From Saprospiraceae bacterium (lineage in GTDB: Bacteria; Bacteroidota; Bacteroidia; Chitinophagales; Saprospiraceae), in contig JADKBS010000007.1 in assembly GCA_016714985.1 (NCBI GenBank), forward strand, positions 1-64,000: DNA of 64,000 nt, read 5' to 3'. The translations under genes were made by a program, and so were the position numbers. The notes beneath the pieces are model-generated. The model ran no database searches, was not told where the DNA came from, and worked only from the letters and a program-made list of their open reading frames with translations. Position 1 is the first letter of the stretch. Each line of letters begins with the position of its first letter. This document shows positions 9,238-17,285 of the stretch, in pieces.

Positions 9238-9951
9238 TCAAGCTGCCACTTCGGTGCGCTGGCCATTTTTCACAGTCACGTCGTTGGCGGCGTCATCCTC
9301 ATGTCGGTTGTTGCCAGCGGCAAAAAATTGTTGCACCATCGGTAGCACGACAGGCAGCAGCTTGTAAAGCGTCTCGAAAATGACCGAAGCGGTGCTTTTC
9401 CGATTGGCCATGGTGCCATCCAGCACTTCGCTGCCATCCAGTTCCAGCTTGATGGAATGTTCGCTTTCGTTCGCTGCTTTTTGCAAGAAATATTGCTGGA
9501 GCAGCGGAATGGCCATCAGGGCCACCGTCGAGTGCCACCCGGTACCGCCGCCACCGTTGGCTTGCAGGTCGTAGTGTTGCTCGTCGCTTGGGGCTGAACT
9601 GGCGGTGGGTTCCGCTGTTTTGGCGTTCACGAAATACTGCTGCACCAATGGCAGCGCAACCAACATCAGTTTCGAGAACCAACCGTTGCTGTTTTCTTCG
9701 GCAGCAGGTTCCGTTTGTCCAAAGGATTTTTCGTCGGAACCACCCATGTCTGTCAGCTTCTTGGCAACAAAAGCACCGAGGCCAATGGCGCCAACGGGCA
9801 GCAATACGTTGTGGAGCAAGAAATCACGTCCTTTGGAAGTGGTCTCTTCGGCACTGCGGGTGAACTCCTTACGGATGATCCGCATGTTGCCAACCAGCCG
9901 GTCCTGTTCTGCTTGAAGTTCTGCGAGGGTGTTGATGCGGTGGTTAATCAT
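9238..9951 (-). CDS. Unrecognised protein with three internal LPxxQQYF repeats
   Basis: 237 aa, no family recognised. An N-terminal helical region (TLAELQAEQDRLVGNMRIIR) leads into a hydrophobic segment (VLLPVGAIGLGAFVAKKL). After that, a short amphipathic/hydrophobic motif is repeated three times, separated by charged, low-complexity linkers: LMLVALPLVQQYFVN, VALMAIPLLQQYFLQ and LLPVVLPMVQQFFAA. Each copy has a hydrophobic run, Leu/Ile-Pro, two or three residues, Gln-Gln and an aromatic pair. It sits in a cluster with YtxH and YqjE-like genes, 139 bp after the second YtxH gene, which suggests a membrane-associated stress role. The repeats could be re-entrant or peripheral membrane helices; that is inference. 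Confidence 0.7.
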   Translation of the reverse strand: MINHRINTLAELQAEQDRLVGNMRIIRKEFTRSAEETTSKGRDFLLHNVLLPVGAIGLGAFVAKKLTDMGGSDEKSFGQTEPAAEENSNGWFSKLMLVALPLVQQYFVNAKTAEPTASSAPSDEQHYDLQANGGGGTGWHSTVALMAIPLLQQYFLQKAANESEHSIKLELDGSEVLDGTMANRKSTASVIFETLYKLLPVVLPMVQQFFAAGNNRHEDDAANDVTVKNGQRTEVAA

Positions 9952-10090
9952 AGTGTTTAGGATTTATCAAGATTGGACAATTGCCCGCTTGAACATGAAA
10001 GGAATTCACCTCGAAATTCGTTGTTTTTTGGAGAAAAATGGGCGGGCACCCGCAAGCCGATGGCTTGCCGATGCCACGCCACATTGGTCT

Positions 10091-10462
10091 TTAGCTCGCT
10101 GATATTTCCTGAAGGTGGTTTTTGGCCTTGGTGGCACCTTGCTGGAAGGCAGTTTCTGCGCCTTCCACCACATCTTGCGCATTTTCGGAGCTGCTCTTGA
10201 TGCGGTCCTGGAGTTTGGTGCTCACCTCGGAGGCGTAAGCCTTTCCTTTCTCGATGATACTGCTCACTGTGGAAGCTACCGTGGCAACTTTTTCCTGTGC
10301 AAATTCACGTGCCTGCCCACCATATTCCACGACTTTGGTGGCGGCTTCGGTGCGCACTTGGCGACCTTTGTCGCTATTGATTAAGTAACCGACTACGGCG
10401 CCAGTGGCGAGTCCGGCCAGAAATATCCAGCCGCTGTTGTTGCTTTCATTGTTGTTGGACAT
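10091..10462 (-). CDS. YtxH domain protein, first gene of the membrane stress cluster
   Basis: 123 aa from ATG 10462; the longer frame from 10717 runs through repeat DNA. It has the YtxH layout: a transmembrane helix with WIFLAGLATGAVVGYLINSD, then KGRQVR and a long charged coiled coil (VVEYGGQAREFAQEKVATVA, VSTKLQDRIKSSSENAQDVV). It is the promoter-proximal gene of the minus-strand set 10462 to 7770. Paralogue of the gene at 8217-8555. Probably an inner-membrane stress protein; the precise role is unknown. Confidence 0.82.
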   Translation of the reverse strand: MSNNNESNNSGWIFLAGLATGAVVGYLINSDKGRQVRTEAATKVVEYGGQAREFAQEKVATVASTVSSIIEKGKAYASEVSTKLQDRIKSSSENAQDVVEGAETAFQQGATKAKNHLQEISAS

Positions 10463-10665
10463 GATTAATGTTTTTAAAGTTATAAAATAGTGCAGGATAC
10501 TTTGACGGTCAAAAGCTATTGTTAAGCTCCACCCGCCAGCAATCTGCAAGTGAGTATGTTTCTTTTGAAATGGGATGAAGTGTGACCTTCCGTTGGACGC
10601 TTCATATTTATTAACCCTACAGCATCGCCTATGTTCAATGGCGATGGAAATGGGTAAAAAATTTA

Positions 10666-10790
10666 CCCGTTGGCGCATGAGCTTCCCCTGCAACGCTGGT
10701 TCCCTTCCGATAGCCACCGTAACCGACTTAAAACGGATATCAGCTTGCCCCAGCTGGGCATGGACTTCCCCCGTTACGGTGGTTCACCCG
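10666..10790 (+). repeat. Dispersed intergenic repeat, copies C and D in tandem
   Basis: Copy C (10666-10750) has CCGTTGGCGCATGAGCTTCC, then CTGCAACGCTGGTTC and AACCGACTTAAAACGGATAT. Copy D (10750-10790) has GGGCATGGACTTCCCCCGTT and ACGGTGGTTCACCC. They lie in the 730-bp gap 10463-11192, which holds no gene but several repeats. Confidence 0.6.
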
Positions 10791-10800
10791 CTCCCCCAAA

Positions 10801-10919
10801 GGCAGAGGCGATTGGTTCTAATTTTTGAAGGCGTTTTGATTTCAGGTATAACCTGCCTGTCGGCAGACAGGGTCTATCTTATAGCTGAAATCAAAAAAAT
10901 AGAACCAATCGCCTCTGCC
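10801..10919. repeat. 119-bp interrupted palindrome
   Basis: Outer arms GGCAGAGGCGATTGGTTCTA (10801-10820) and its exact complement at 10900-10919; inner arms TTTTGATTTCAG (10834-10845) / CTGAAATCAAAA (10885-10896); then TATAA/TTATA and an apical CCTGTC / GACAGG stem. The whole can fold into one long hairpin. It encodes nothing recognisable and may be a REP/MITE-like element. A degenerate relative of the repeat near 61274-61347 follows at about 10985-11056. Confidence 0.7.
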
Positions 10920-11192
10920 CGCTGGGGCTAAAAAATGGGGGAGTTCCCTGTTTCTATAAATATTTCGCCCCGCTAGGGCTAGAAAAGATATGGGACATGA
11001 TTAGGTCAGGAGACTTGTTCCAGCATGGGAAAGCGGTGGAGTGCGAGCGGGGAATGACAAATGGCGACCATTGTTGAAATTTCGTGGAAATTGAACCATA
11101 CTTTCGTCATTTTTGCTGGAGCATCTCAAATCATTTCCTTTGGTGCTTGGCTTTTTTGCCTGAGTTGCCACTGTAAATCAAATCCTCAACAC

Positions 11193-12477
11193 ATGAAAAA
11201 TTATCGCTTTCTTTTATTATCGGTCGTCATGCTCGGTTTCTTTGCTTGCAAAAAAGAAGAAAACATGGAGGAGGAGAACCCCAAGCTGCTCAACCCGGCA
11301 ATGTTGCTGACGGTGCATATCAGTGCCGACTATTTCGAAGATGCATCGCAGACAGGCTATATTGTGGCCTCCAAGGAAGACGGCACCACGCTCGACTACA
11401 AGCCCATCGAAAATGGCGCTACGGTTACGCTCGAAACCTATGAGGGAAATATTGCCGATTTCACGGCCACGCTCGTGGTGAACCGGCCCAACAACCTTGA
11501 ACAAAAGGGCCTCCGGCTCTACAGCTACCTCGAAATGCCCGCAGGCGGCGCTTGGTGGCTCGAATATCCCAGTTACCTTGATTTTGATGGCAGTTTCCCC
11601 GTTGGTTGGGCCAATATAGTTATTGAAGGTTGTGGGACGATAGCCCCATCGCCTTTGGTCTTTAGCAGCATCGGGAATGGCAGCGGCAGTTCAAATGCCG
11701 ACAACAACCTGCAAATCGGGTTTCCCATCAACACCTCCCAGCCAACCGTGCCCGCATTGGCGGTGTACCGCAGCAACCTCGACGGCCAGGTGCGCTATTT
11801 TTTTCAGGATGCACTGCCCGTTGGCGAAACGACCAGCGTGCAGCACGCCGACCTGCCCATCATCGCCTCGCCGACGTCCATTGACTTCGACACGGATGCC
11901 CAGTTGTCGTATGGGATTTCTGGCCTAGTGGCGCAGCCCGGCAGCAATCCCGAGCGGCTGTTCCTGTACGATTTGTATGGCAACCTGTCGGGAACCCAAC
12001 AGTTCTACCTCCCTTCCAATGTTTTCGAAAAATACCATGCTGGTGCCAGTGGATGGCTGCCCGATGATGGCCGAAGCTTCAGCACCAGTATCTACTCCGA
12101 AACCTTGCCCACCAGTTTCACCTACCCCGATTTCGATTTCGAAGTGGAAGGCTCCGGAACCGAATTTACCTTCAGCAGCAGTTCCGATTTAAGCCATTTC
12201 TTTGTAAGGTTTAAAAACACAGCCATCAATGACTTTGCTTTGGGAGTTTGGCTCCATCGCCAAACCCACGGTAAAGTTCAAACTCCCCACCGTACCGCCG
12301 GAAGTGTTGAACGCCTACAACCTGACATCCCTGCAGGTTGTTTACCGAAACTGCACGGGCGTGCGCATCACCCCGGCCCAGCCTGCCGATACATTTTACG
12401 AAAACCTTTACCCTTCACCGGAAACGGTGACCAGCCCGCAAGGCTATTACAGGGAGGATGCTATTCTTCGTTATTGA
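11193..12477 (+). CDS. Lipoprotein of unknown function, one frameshift
   Basis: Start at ATG 11193 gives a lipoprotein signal (LLLSVVMLGFFAC, lipobox FFAC). The frame continues as a beta-rich exported protein (AMLLTVHISADYFEDASQTG, AVYRSNLDGQVRYFFQDALP) to about 12238. There the protein-like reading moves to the +1 frame (GSIAKPTVKFKLPTVPPEVL to the stop at 12477). Removing one base near GACTTTGCTTTGG gives exactly 428 codons. The downstream half in the original frame (HRQTHGKVQTPHRT) looks random, which supports a frameshift rather than a longer gene. No family is recognised; it is probably a surface lipoprotein. Sequencing error or recent inactivation cannot be told apart here. Confidence 0.6.
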
Positions 12478-12658
12478 GCGCCTGCCCGTTGACGCATGGG
12501 CTTTTGGCAAACAGCCAATGACAAAAGGCTAATTATTCATGCACGGCCTGTCCCGATTTTTTCTGGAAAACCTAACAGTGTGAGCTATTCGTATTTCCCT
12601 AGCACGCATTGAAAAAAGATGCGGCCAACGCCACGTCGGCCACATCCAATCACATGCT

Positions 12659-14527
12659 TTAAGAAGACCGGTAGGCCACCTCGTGGTAGCCTTTTTCGTG
12701 CGGGCCGAGGAAGATTCGGCCATATATCCTGAAGATGGCAAGCCCACCCACGATGAAGCCGAGCGCCGTCGTTACCGTCAGTACGATTTGGTTTTCGTGG
12801 ATGTGCGACAGCAGCAAATCCTCGCCGATGAAGGTCGGGGTGATGGGGAAGCCCGCCAATGACAGGCTCGCCAGCAGGAAGACAATGACCAGCTTCGGGT
12901 GCTCGTAGCTGTGCCCGTGGAACTTGCCGAGGTCAATCGCCTCGCCCTGTTTTTGCAGGTAGTTCAGCACGGCATAGCCCACCACGGCACTGGCCACGAT
13001 GCCGCTGAGGAACAAGTGTATTTGCCCAAAATCAAACTGCTCGTTGAAGCCTACGGCCAGCGACACAAAGAGCTGGTTCATCACGATGAGCGTCCAGGCA
13101 CGGCGGGCGTCGCCACGCTCCACGAAGGCCATCAGCACCAGCGACAGCGCAGCGATGGACATGGCTTCGGGCAGCACACCAATCGCCCGCATCGGCACGG
13201 CGCCCTTGTGGTACACGAAGTACAGCCCCACCAAATACAGCGGCACGAAGAGGTACATCGCCCCCCGGAAGCCCAAGGCCGCCACCTTGTTGCCCACCCA
13301 TTTCAGCGGCTTCCAGAACCACTGGTACATGCCCGTGTCCATGCGCCATTCCTTGATGCTCATCACATAGACCGACATCCGTATTTTGCCCCAAAGGTTG
13401 TCGGCAAAATTGTGCTGTGGCGGTATGAAATTGAAGAACTGGTCGTGGATGAGGTAGCTCAGCACCGATGGCGACACCAACAATTGGTAGGTGCGCAGGA
13501 AGGCATTGCTGGCGAAGTGCAGCAGCGCCAGCTTGTGCCAGCCCAGCGCCACCTCTACGAACATGACGCCAATCTGCGCAATGGACGAATAGGCAATCTG
13601 CGTCTTCACCGACGACTGCACCCGTGCCGTGAAAGTGGCGAACAGGCTCGTGAGCACCCCGGAGGCAATCACCAGCGCCTTGAAGGTCCAGTTGTCGCCC
13701 CAGAGCGGGTAGGTGCGCAGCAGCAGGAACACCCCGATATGCACCGACAGCGAGCCGTAGAAAATGGCGCTCGACGAGGTAGGCCCCTCCATCGCCCGTG
13801 GAAGCCAGGAGCTGAACGGCCACTGCGCCGATTTCACCAAGGCCACACCGAGGAAAATCAACGGAATCAGCAGGGTGTACGGCTGCGCCGTAATGAGTGG
13901 GGTGCCCTGTTCCCAAGCCAGTTGCAGCTCGTTGAAATGGATGCTTTTATGAAAATAATGGTGGCAAATCCAGATGCCCAGCAGCAGGAAGATGTCCGCC
14001 ACCCGGTAAAACGACACGACTTTCAGGGCGTTCTTCACGGGCAGGTAGCGGTGGCGGTAGAAGGCGATGAGGAAGAACGACGTGATGCCGATGATTTCCC
14101 AGCCGACGAACAGCGCCTCCAAATTGCCCGAAAAAAGGATGAGCAGGATGCCAAGGTAAAACAGTTGGATGCTGTTGAAATACCGCTTGAAGCCCATTTC
14201 CCGGTGGATATAGTAGCGACTGAAAATCGTGTCGAGCAGTGTGAGCAGCGAGGCCACGAAGGCAAAGACCGCCGTGGTGCCGTCAAAGAATATGTCAATG
14301 GCAAAGACCGTATCCTCCGAACTGTATATGACGGGGCCATTGTAGTGGTAGTCCTGAAATCCACCCGACACCCAAAGGGCACCAAGTGCCATGATACCGA
14401 ACAGGTTCAATCCCGCTGTCAGCATGGCTGTCCATGAAATGAAGCCTTCGGCCCGCCTGTTTGCGAAGCTGCTCAAGAGGTAGCCGAGCAGCGGGACGAG
14501 GATGAAGTATGGAAGAAATAGTGACAT
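12659..14527 (-). CDS. dabB: DabB, proton-conducting membrane subunit of the DAB inorganic carbon transporter
   Basis: 622 aa, at least twelve predicted membrane helices, related to the NuoL/MrpA antiporter-like subunits (Proton_antipo_M). The family core LVKSAQWPFSSWLPRAMEGP is present, with the conserved Lys and the AMEGPT loop, and a transmembrane Glu lies in LFVGWEIIG. Without other complex I or Mrp genes, and directly after a DabA (DUF2309) gene (93 bp), it is best read as DabB, which couples cation movement to CO2 hydration by DabA. It sits in the cytoplasmic membrane. The order SulP-dabA-dabB on one strand suggests an operon. The C-terminal region (GHSYEHPKLVIVFLLASLSL) is longer than in minimal DabBs. 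Confidence 0.85.
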   Translation of the reverse strand: MSLFLPYFILVPLLGYLLSSFANRRAEGFISWTAMLTAGLNLFGIMALGALWVSGGFQDYHYNGPVIYSSEDTVFAIDIFFDGTTAVFAFVASLLTLLDTIFSRYYIHREMGFKRYFNSIQLFYLGILLILFSGNLEALFVGWEIIGITSFFLIAFYRHRYLPVKNALKVVSFYRVADIFLLLGIWICHHYFHKSIHFNELQLAWEQGTPLITAQPYTLLIPLIFLGVALVKSAQWPFSSWLPRAMEGPTSSSAIFYGSLSVHIGVFLLLRTYPLWGDNWTFKALVIASGVLTSLFATFTARVQSSVKTQIAYSSIAQIGVMFVEVALGWHKLALLHFASNAFLRTYQLLVSPSVLSYLIHDQFFNFIPPQHNFADNLWGKIRMSVYVMSIKEWRMDTGMYQWFWKPLKWVGNKVAALGFRGAMYLFVPLYLVGLYFVYHKGAVPMRAIGVLPEAMSIAALSLVLMAFVERGDARRAWTLIVMNQLFVSLAVGFNEQFDFGQIHLFLSGIVASAVVGYAVLNYLQKQGEAIDLGKFHGHSYEHPKLVIVFLLASLSLAGFPITPTFIGEDLLLSHIHENQIVLTVTTALGFIVGGLAIFRIYGRIFLGPHEKGYHEVAYRSS

Positions 14528-14620
14528 GGATTAAATGATGAAAGAAAAATGATAAATGTTTGTCTGCCCTTGGCAAAATGAATTAGGCATAAGTCTATGC
14601 CTATCATCACTCATTATCAT

Positions 14621-17170
14621 TTAGTTTGGATTTTTGATGATATGTACCGGCAAATTCTCCTTCGTGGCATGAACGATATAGTTCGACTTCATCTCCGGCG
14701 CATTTTCAATCAGGCCGTGGATGTCGTCGGAAGTGGGCACCTGCACGTTCAGCGGCTCGTAGGGGGCAAACTGGCCGTTTTCAAAATAATGGAAACTGTG
14801 GTTGGTCGGGTGGATGGCCACGAGGTGCACCCAGCCGTTGGCGAACCACTCGTAGAGCGTCGGCTCGGCTTGGATGGTACGCAGCACCACCGCTGGCTCG
14901 TGCTCCACCATCACCAGCAGGCGCATGGGGTCGTGCGCCTCCACCATCTGCTTGGGCAGGCCCGTGCGCAGGTCGCCGTCGGAGCTGTTGGCCACGCCCA
15001 CGAGACCCATCACGTTGTGCGGCAGCTTTGCGCCAGCGCCCAGTTTCTGGTTGTCCACCCTCGAAAAATAGTATTCGAGGTTGATGCCGCCGCACACGGG
15101 CGGGATGGGGCGCAGCACGCCGAGCAGCCGCTGCCCGTCGGGGTCGGTGCGGTAGTCGTAGCTGTTCATGAAGGCCCGGCGGTCGAGGAAGAGGCGCTTG
15201 GTCAGGTTGCGGTGGCCGACGAAGCAGAGGGCGTTGGTGCTGTGCCCCAGCTCCGGCCTCGGCTCGAAATACGAGACCGAGCGCTGGCGGATGGCCTCCC
15301 GCACCTTGTGGATGTCCTGGTGAACGTCAATCGAGGCGAAGCGGCGGCTGCGCTCCTTGGCGTTCAGGTCGAGGGCATTTTCAAAGACGGCCTTGTTTTT
15401 TTCGTGCAAAACGGCCGTGTCGGGGTAGAGGTTCTTGTCGTCGTAAAACGCCATTTCCTCCGCAGAGGTATCGTGCAGCGCCCCGATGAAAATCGTATCG
15501 AAAGGAATCTCCAAGCCCCTGTCTTTCAGTAACTTACGAACTTCAATATGGTTGGCCATGAAGGCAAAAACCCTTGCGTTCACCGAGCCGGGCCGACCGC
15601 TGCAAGCCCCGCAGTCGTAGGCGCCGTGGTGGGGGTTGTTGGCGCTGCTGGAGCCGTGCGCCACCACATAGACCAGCGGCGCAAAGTCCTGCACCATGCC
15701 GATGCCCCGCAGCAGGCCCTCCACCCGGTCGGCCATTTCCACGATGGTGAAACCGACTTGTAGGCCGTTCTCCTGCTGGCCTTCGTGCTCGATGACCAGC
15801 TCTGCGTCCATGCTCATGTGGGCGAAGGCGTCCTTGGCGGCTTGGTTTTTTTCGGGCTTCGCCAATTGGAGCAGCAGCTTGATGGCCGACCACAGCCCCA
15901 GCGACAGCGAGGCCAGCACGCCCCTGAAAAACTTGTGCGAGTCCTTGGTGTAGAGCAGTTCGTCCGCGTGCTTCACGCCCGCTTCTTTTTCCTTGATTAA
16001 ATACTTGGGCGTGACGGTGATGGGGCAGAGTTTTTCATAAAACTTGCCGCCCCACGGGTGGAAGAAAAACTCCACGCCGAAGAAGCCGGGGCAGCCCAGC
16101 GTCTCACAGTCGGAATCGAGCGATTCAAGGTGGCGGCGCAGCGAACCCTCCCGCTCGTCGAGGCAGAGGATGGCCTGAAAGCTGCGGCGGTCGGGCACGG
16201 CCTTGCTCGATTTTTGCGCAAGTCTCGCCTGCCGCAGGCCGGAAAGCACCTCGTCGTAGTAACTCCACTCGAAGGCGTCCTGCCAGATTTTTTTCACCTC
16301 CTGCAACTCTGTGCCCGGCACGGGGGCGAAGAGGTCGAGCGGTTCGAGGCCGTCCACTTTCTTTGCCAGCGGCAACCAATCCGTACCGAGTTCGGCGTCG
16401 AGGTTGTCAATTTCCATCAACAATTCGAGGTGGATGAAGTCGTAGAGCTGCACTTTTTTCTGGTACAAAATCGAGTGCGGGTTCGCTTCGATGGCCGCCA
16501 TCATGCCCGACCAGCCCTTGTGCCCAAACTGTTGGTCGAAGAGGTACTGTCCGTACAGCCGGGGGTCGCCCACGAGCCTGTCCAGCATTTTTTCCAGTGT
16601 CAATTTTTCATCGAAGAGCATTTGTCGTACCCGTTTTGTCCTGAAAAAACTGGCAAAACTGTTGCGTTCCACTTCCCGCACGGCATTCAGCAGGCCCCGC
16701 TCCTCGAAGGGGAACTGCCAGATGGCGATGCCCTGGTCGAGGTAGCTCCCGACGATGCGGAAGAGCAGCGGCTGAATGAGGTTGTCGAGGTCAAGGTGGT
16801 AGTGACGCTTCCAGTTGGCCCGCAGCTTGCCGATGCGGGGGTCGTAGGTGGGGGTGTACTGCTTCACGAGGCAGTTTTCCCGCCAAGTGGCCAATGCCGC
16901 CTCGCCCTTCCGCTTGCGGATGACCATGTCCAGCACCTCGTCCCGGATGCGGCCCACCTTGTGCAGCGAGCGGTACTCGTGCACGTTGAAGGTGACGTTG
17001 TAGCCGAAAATCCTGCCCGCCTGGATGATGGCCTCGTAGAACGGCAGGTGCTGGAAGGCATGGAGCGTATTGTGGTGTATGAAATCCTTCAGCGGCGTTT
17101 GTGACGGTAGATGGTGCGCCAGGTCGTGGAGGACCTTGTGTTTGTTGAAGGTGGAGGACATATTGCCCAT
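14621..17170 (-). CDS. dabA: DabA, carbonic-anhydrase-like subunit of the DAB inorganic carbon transporter (DUF2309)
   Basis: 849 aa from ATG 17170 (the longer frame runs back towards the SulP gene and has no family similarity). DUF2309/UPF0753 family; DabA is a zinc, beta-carbonic-anhydrase-like protein that hydrates CO2 vectorially on the cytoplasmic face of DabB. The metal/active-site residues known from Halothiobacillus DabA2 (Cys, Asp, His, Cys) have counterparts: CLDER gives Cys336 and Asp338; VAHGSSS gives His505; YDCGACSG gives Cys520. The His-Cys spacing of 15 equals that in the characterised protein. It should therefore be catalytically competent. It is located between a SulP transporter and dabB on the same strand, with no other carbon-fixation gene nearby. 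Confidence 0.9.
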   Translation of the reverse strand: MGNMSSTFNKHKVLHDLAHHLPSQTPLKDFIHHNTLHAFQHLPFYEAIIQAGRIFGYNVTFNVHEYRSLHKVGRIRDEVLDMVIRKRKGEAALATWRENCLVKQYTPTYDPRIGKLRANWKRHYHLDLDNLIQPLLFRIVGSYLDQGIAIWQFPFEERGLLNAVREVERNSFASFFRTKRVRQMLFDEKLTLEKMLDRLVGDPRLYGQYLFDQQFGHKGWSGMMAAIEANPHSILYQKKVQLYDFIHLELLMEIDNLDAELGTDWLPLAKKVDGLEPLDLFAPVPGTELQEVKKIWQDAFEWSYYDEVLSGLRQARLAQKSSKAVPDRRSFQAILCLDEREGSLRRHLESLDSDCETLGCPGFFGVEFFFHPWGGKFYEKLCPITVTPKYLIKEKEAGVKHADELLYTKDSHKFFRGVLASLSLGLWSAIKLLLQLAKPEKNQAAKDAFAHMSMDAELVIEHEGQQENGLQVGFTIVEMADRVEGLLRGIGMVQDFAPLVYVVAHGSSSANNPHHGAYDCGACSGRPGSVNARVFAFMANHIEVRKLLKDRGLEIPFDTIFIGALHDTSAEEMAFYDDKNLYPDTAVLHEKNKAVFENALDLNAKERSRRFASIDVHQDIHKVREAIRQRSVSYFEPRPELGHSTNALCFVGHRNLTKRLFLDRRAFMNSYDYRTDPDGQRLLGVLRPIPPVCGGINLEYYFSRVDNQKLGAGAKLPHNVMGLVGVANSSDGDLRTGLPKQMVEAHDPMRLLVMVEHEPAVVLRTIQAEPTLYEWFANGWVHLVAIHPTNHSFHYFENGQFAPYEPLNVQVPTSDDIHGLIENAPEMKSNYIVHATKENLPVHIIKNPN

Positions 17171-17285
17171 GATTATGGATTTTCGAATTTTAAAAATAAA
17201 CGCCAAAATTGCACAAAGTGCAGTCAGTCCATTTGTGATAAAAAAGACAATCAACTGCCAAAGGCAATGCTGTAGGGTGAAATTA

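Noticed and set aside
12899..14437. 512-codon open frame on the plus strand opposite dabB
   Set aside because: Composition (many His, Arg, Glu, Val runs) is that of an antisense shadow of a GC-rich gene; dabB on the other strand has clear membrane motifs.
14597..17104. Plus-strand frames of 311 and 348 codons opposite dabA
   Set aside because: Shadows of dabA, without domains or signals of their own.
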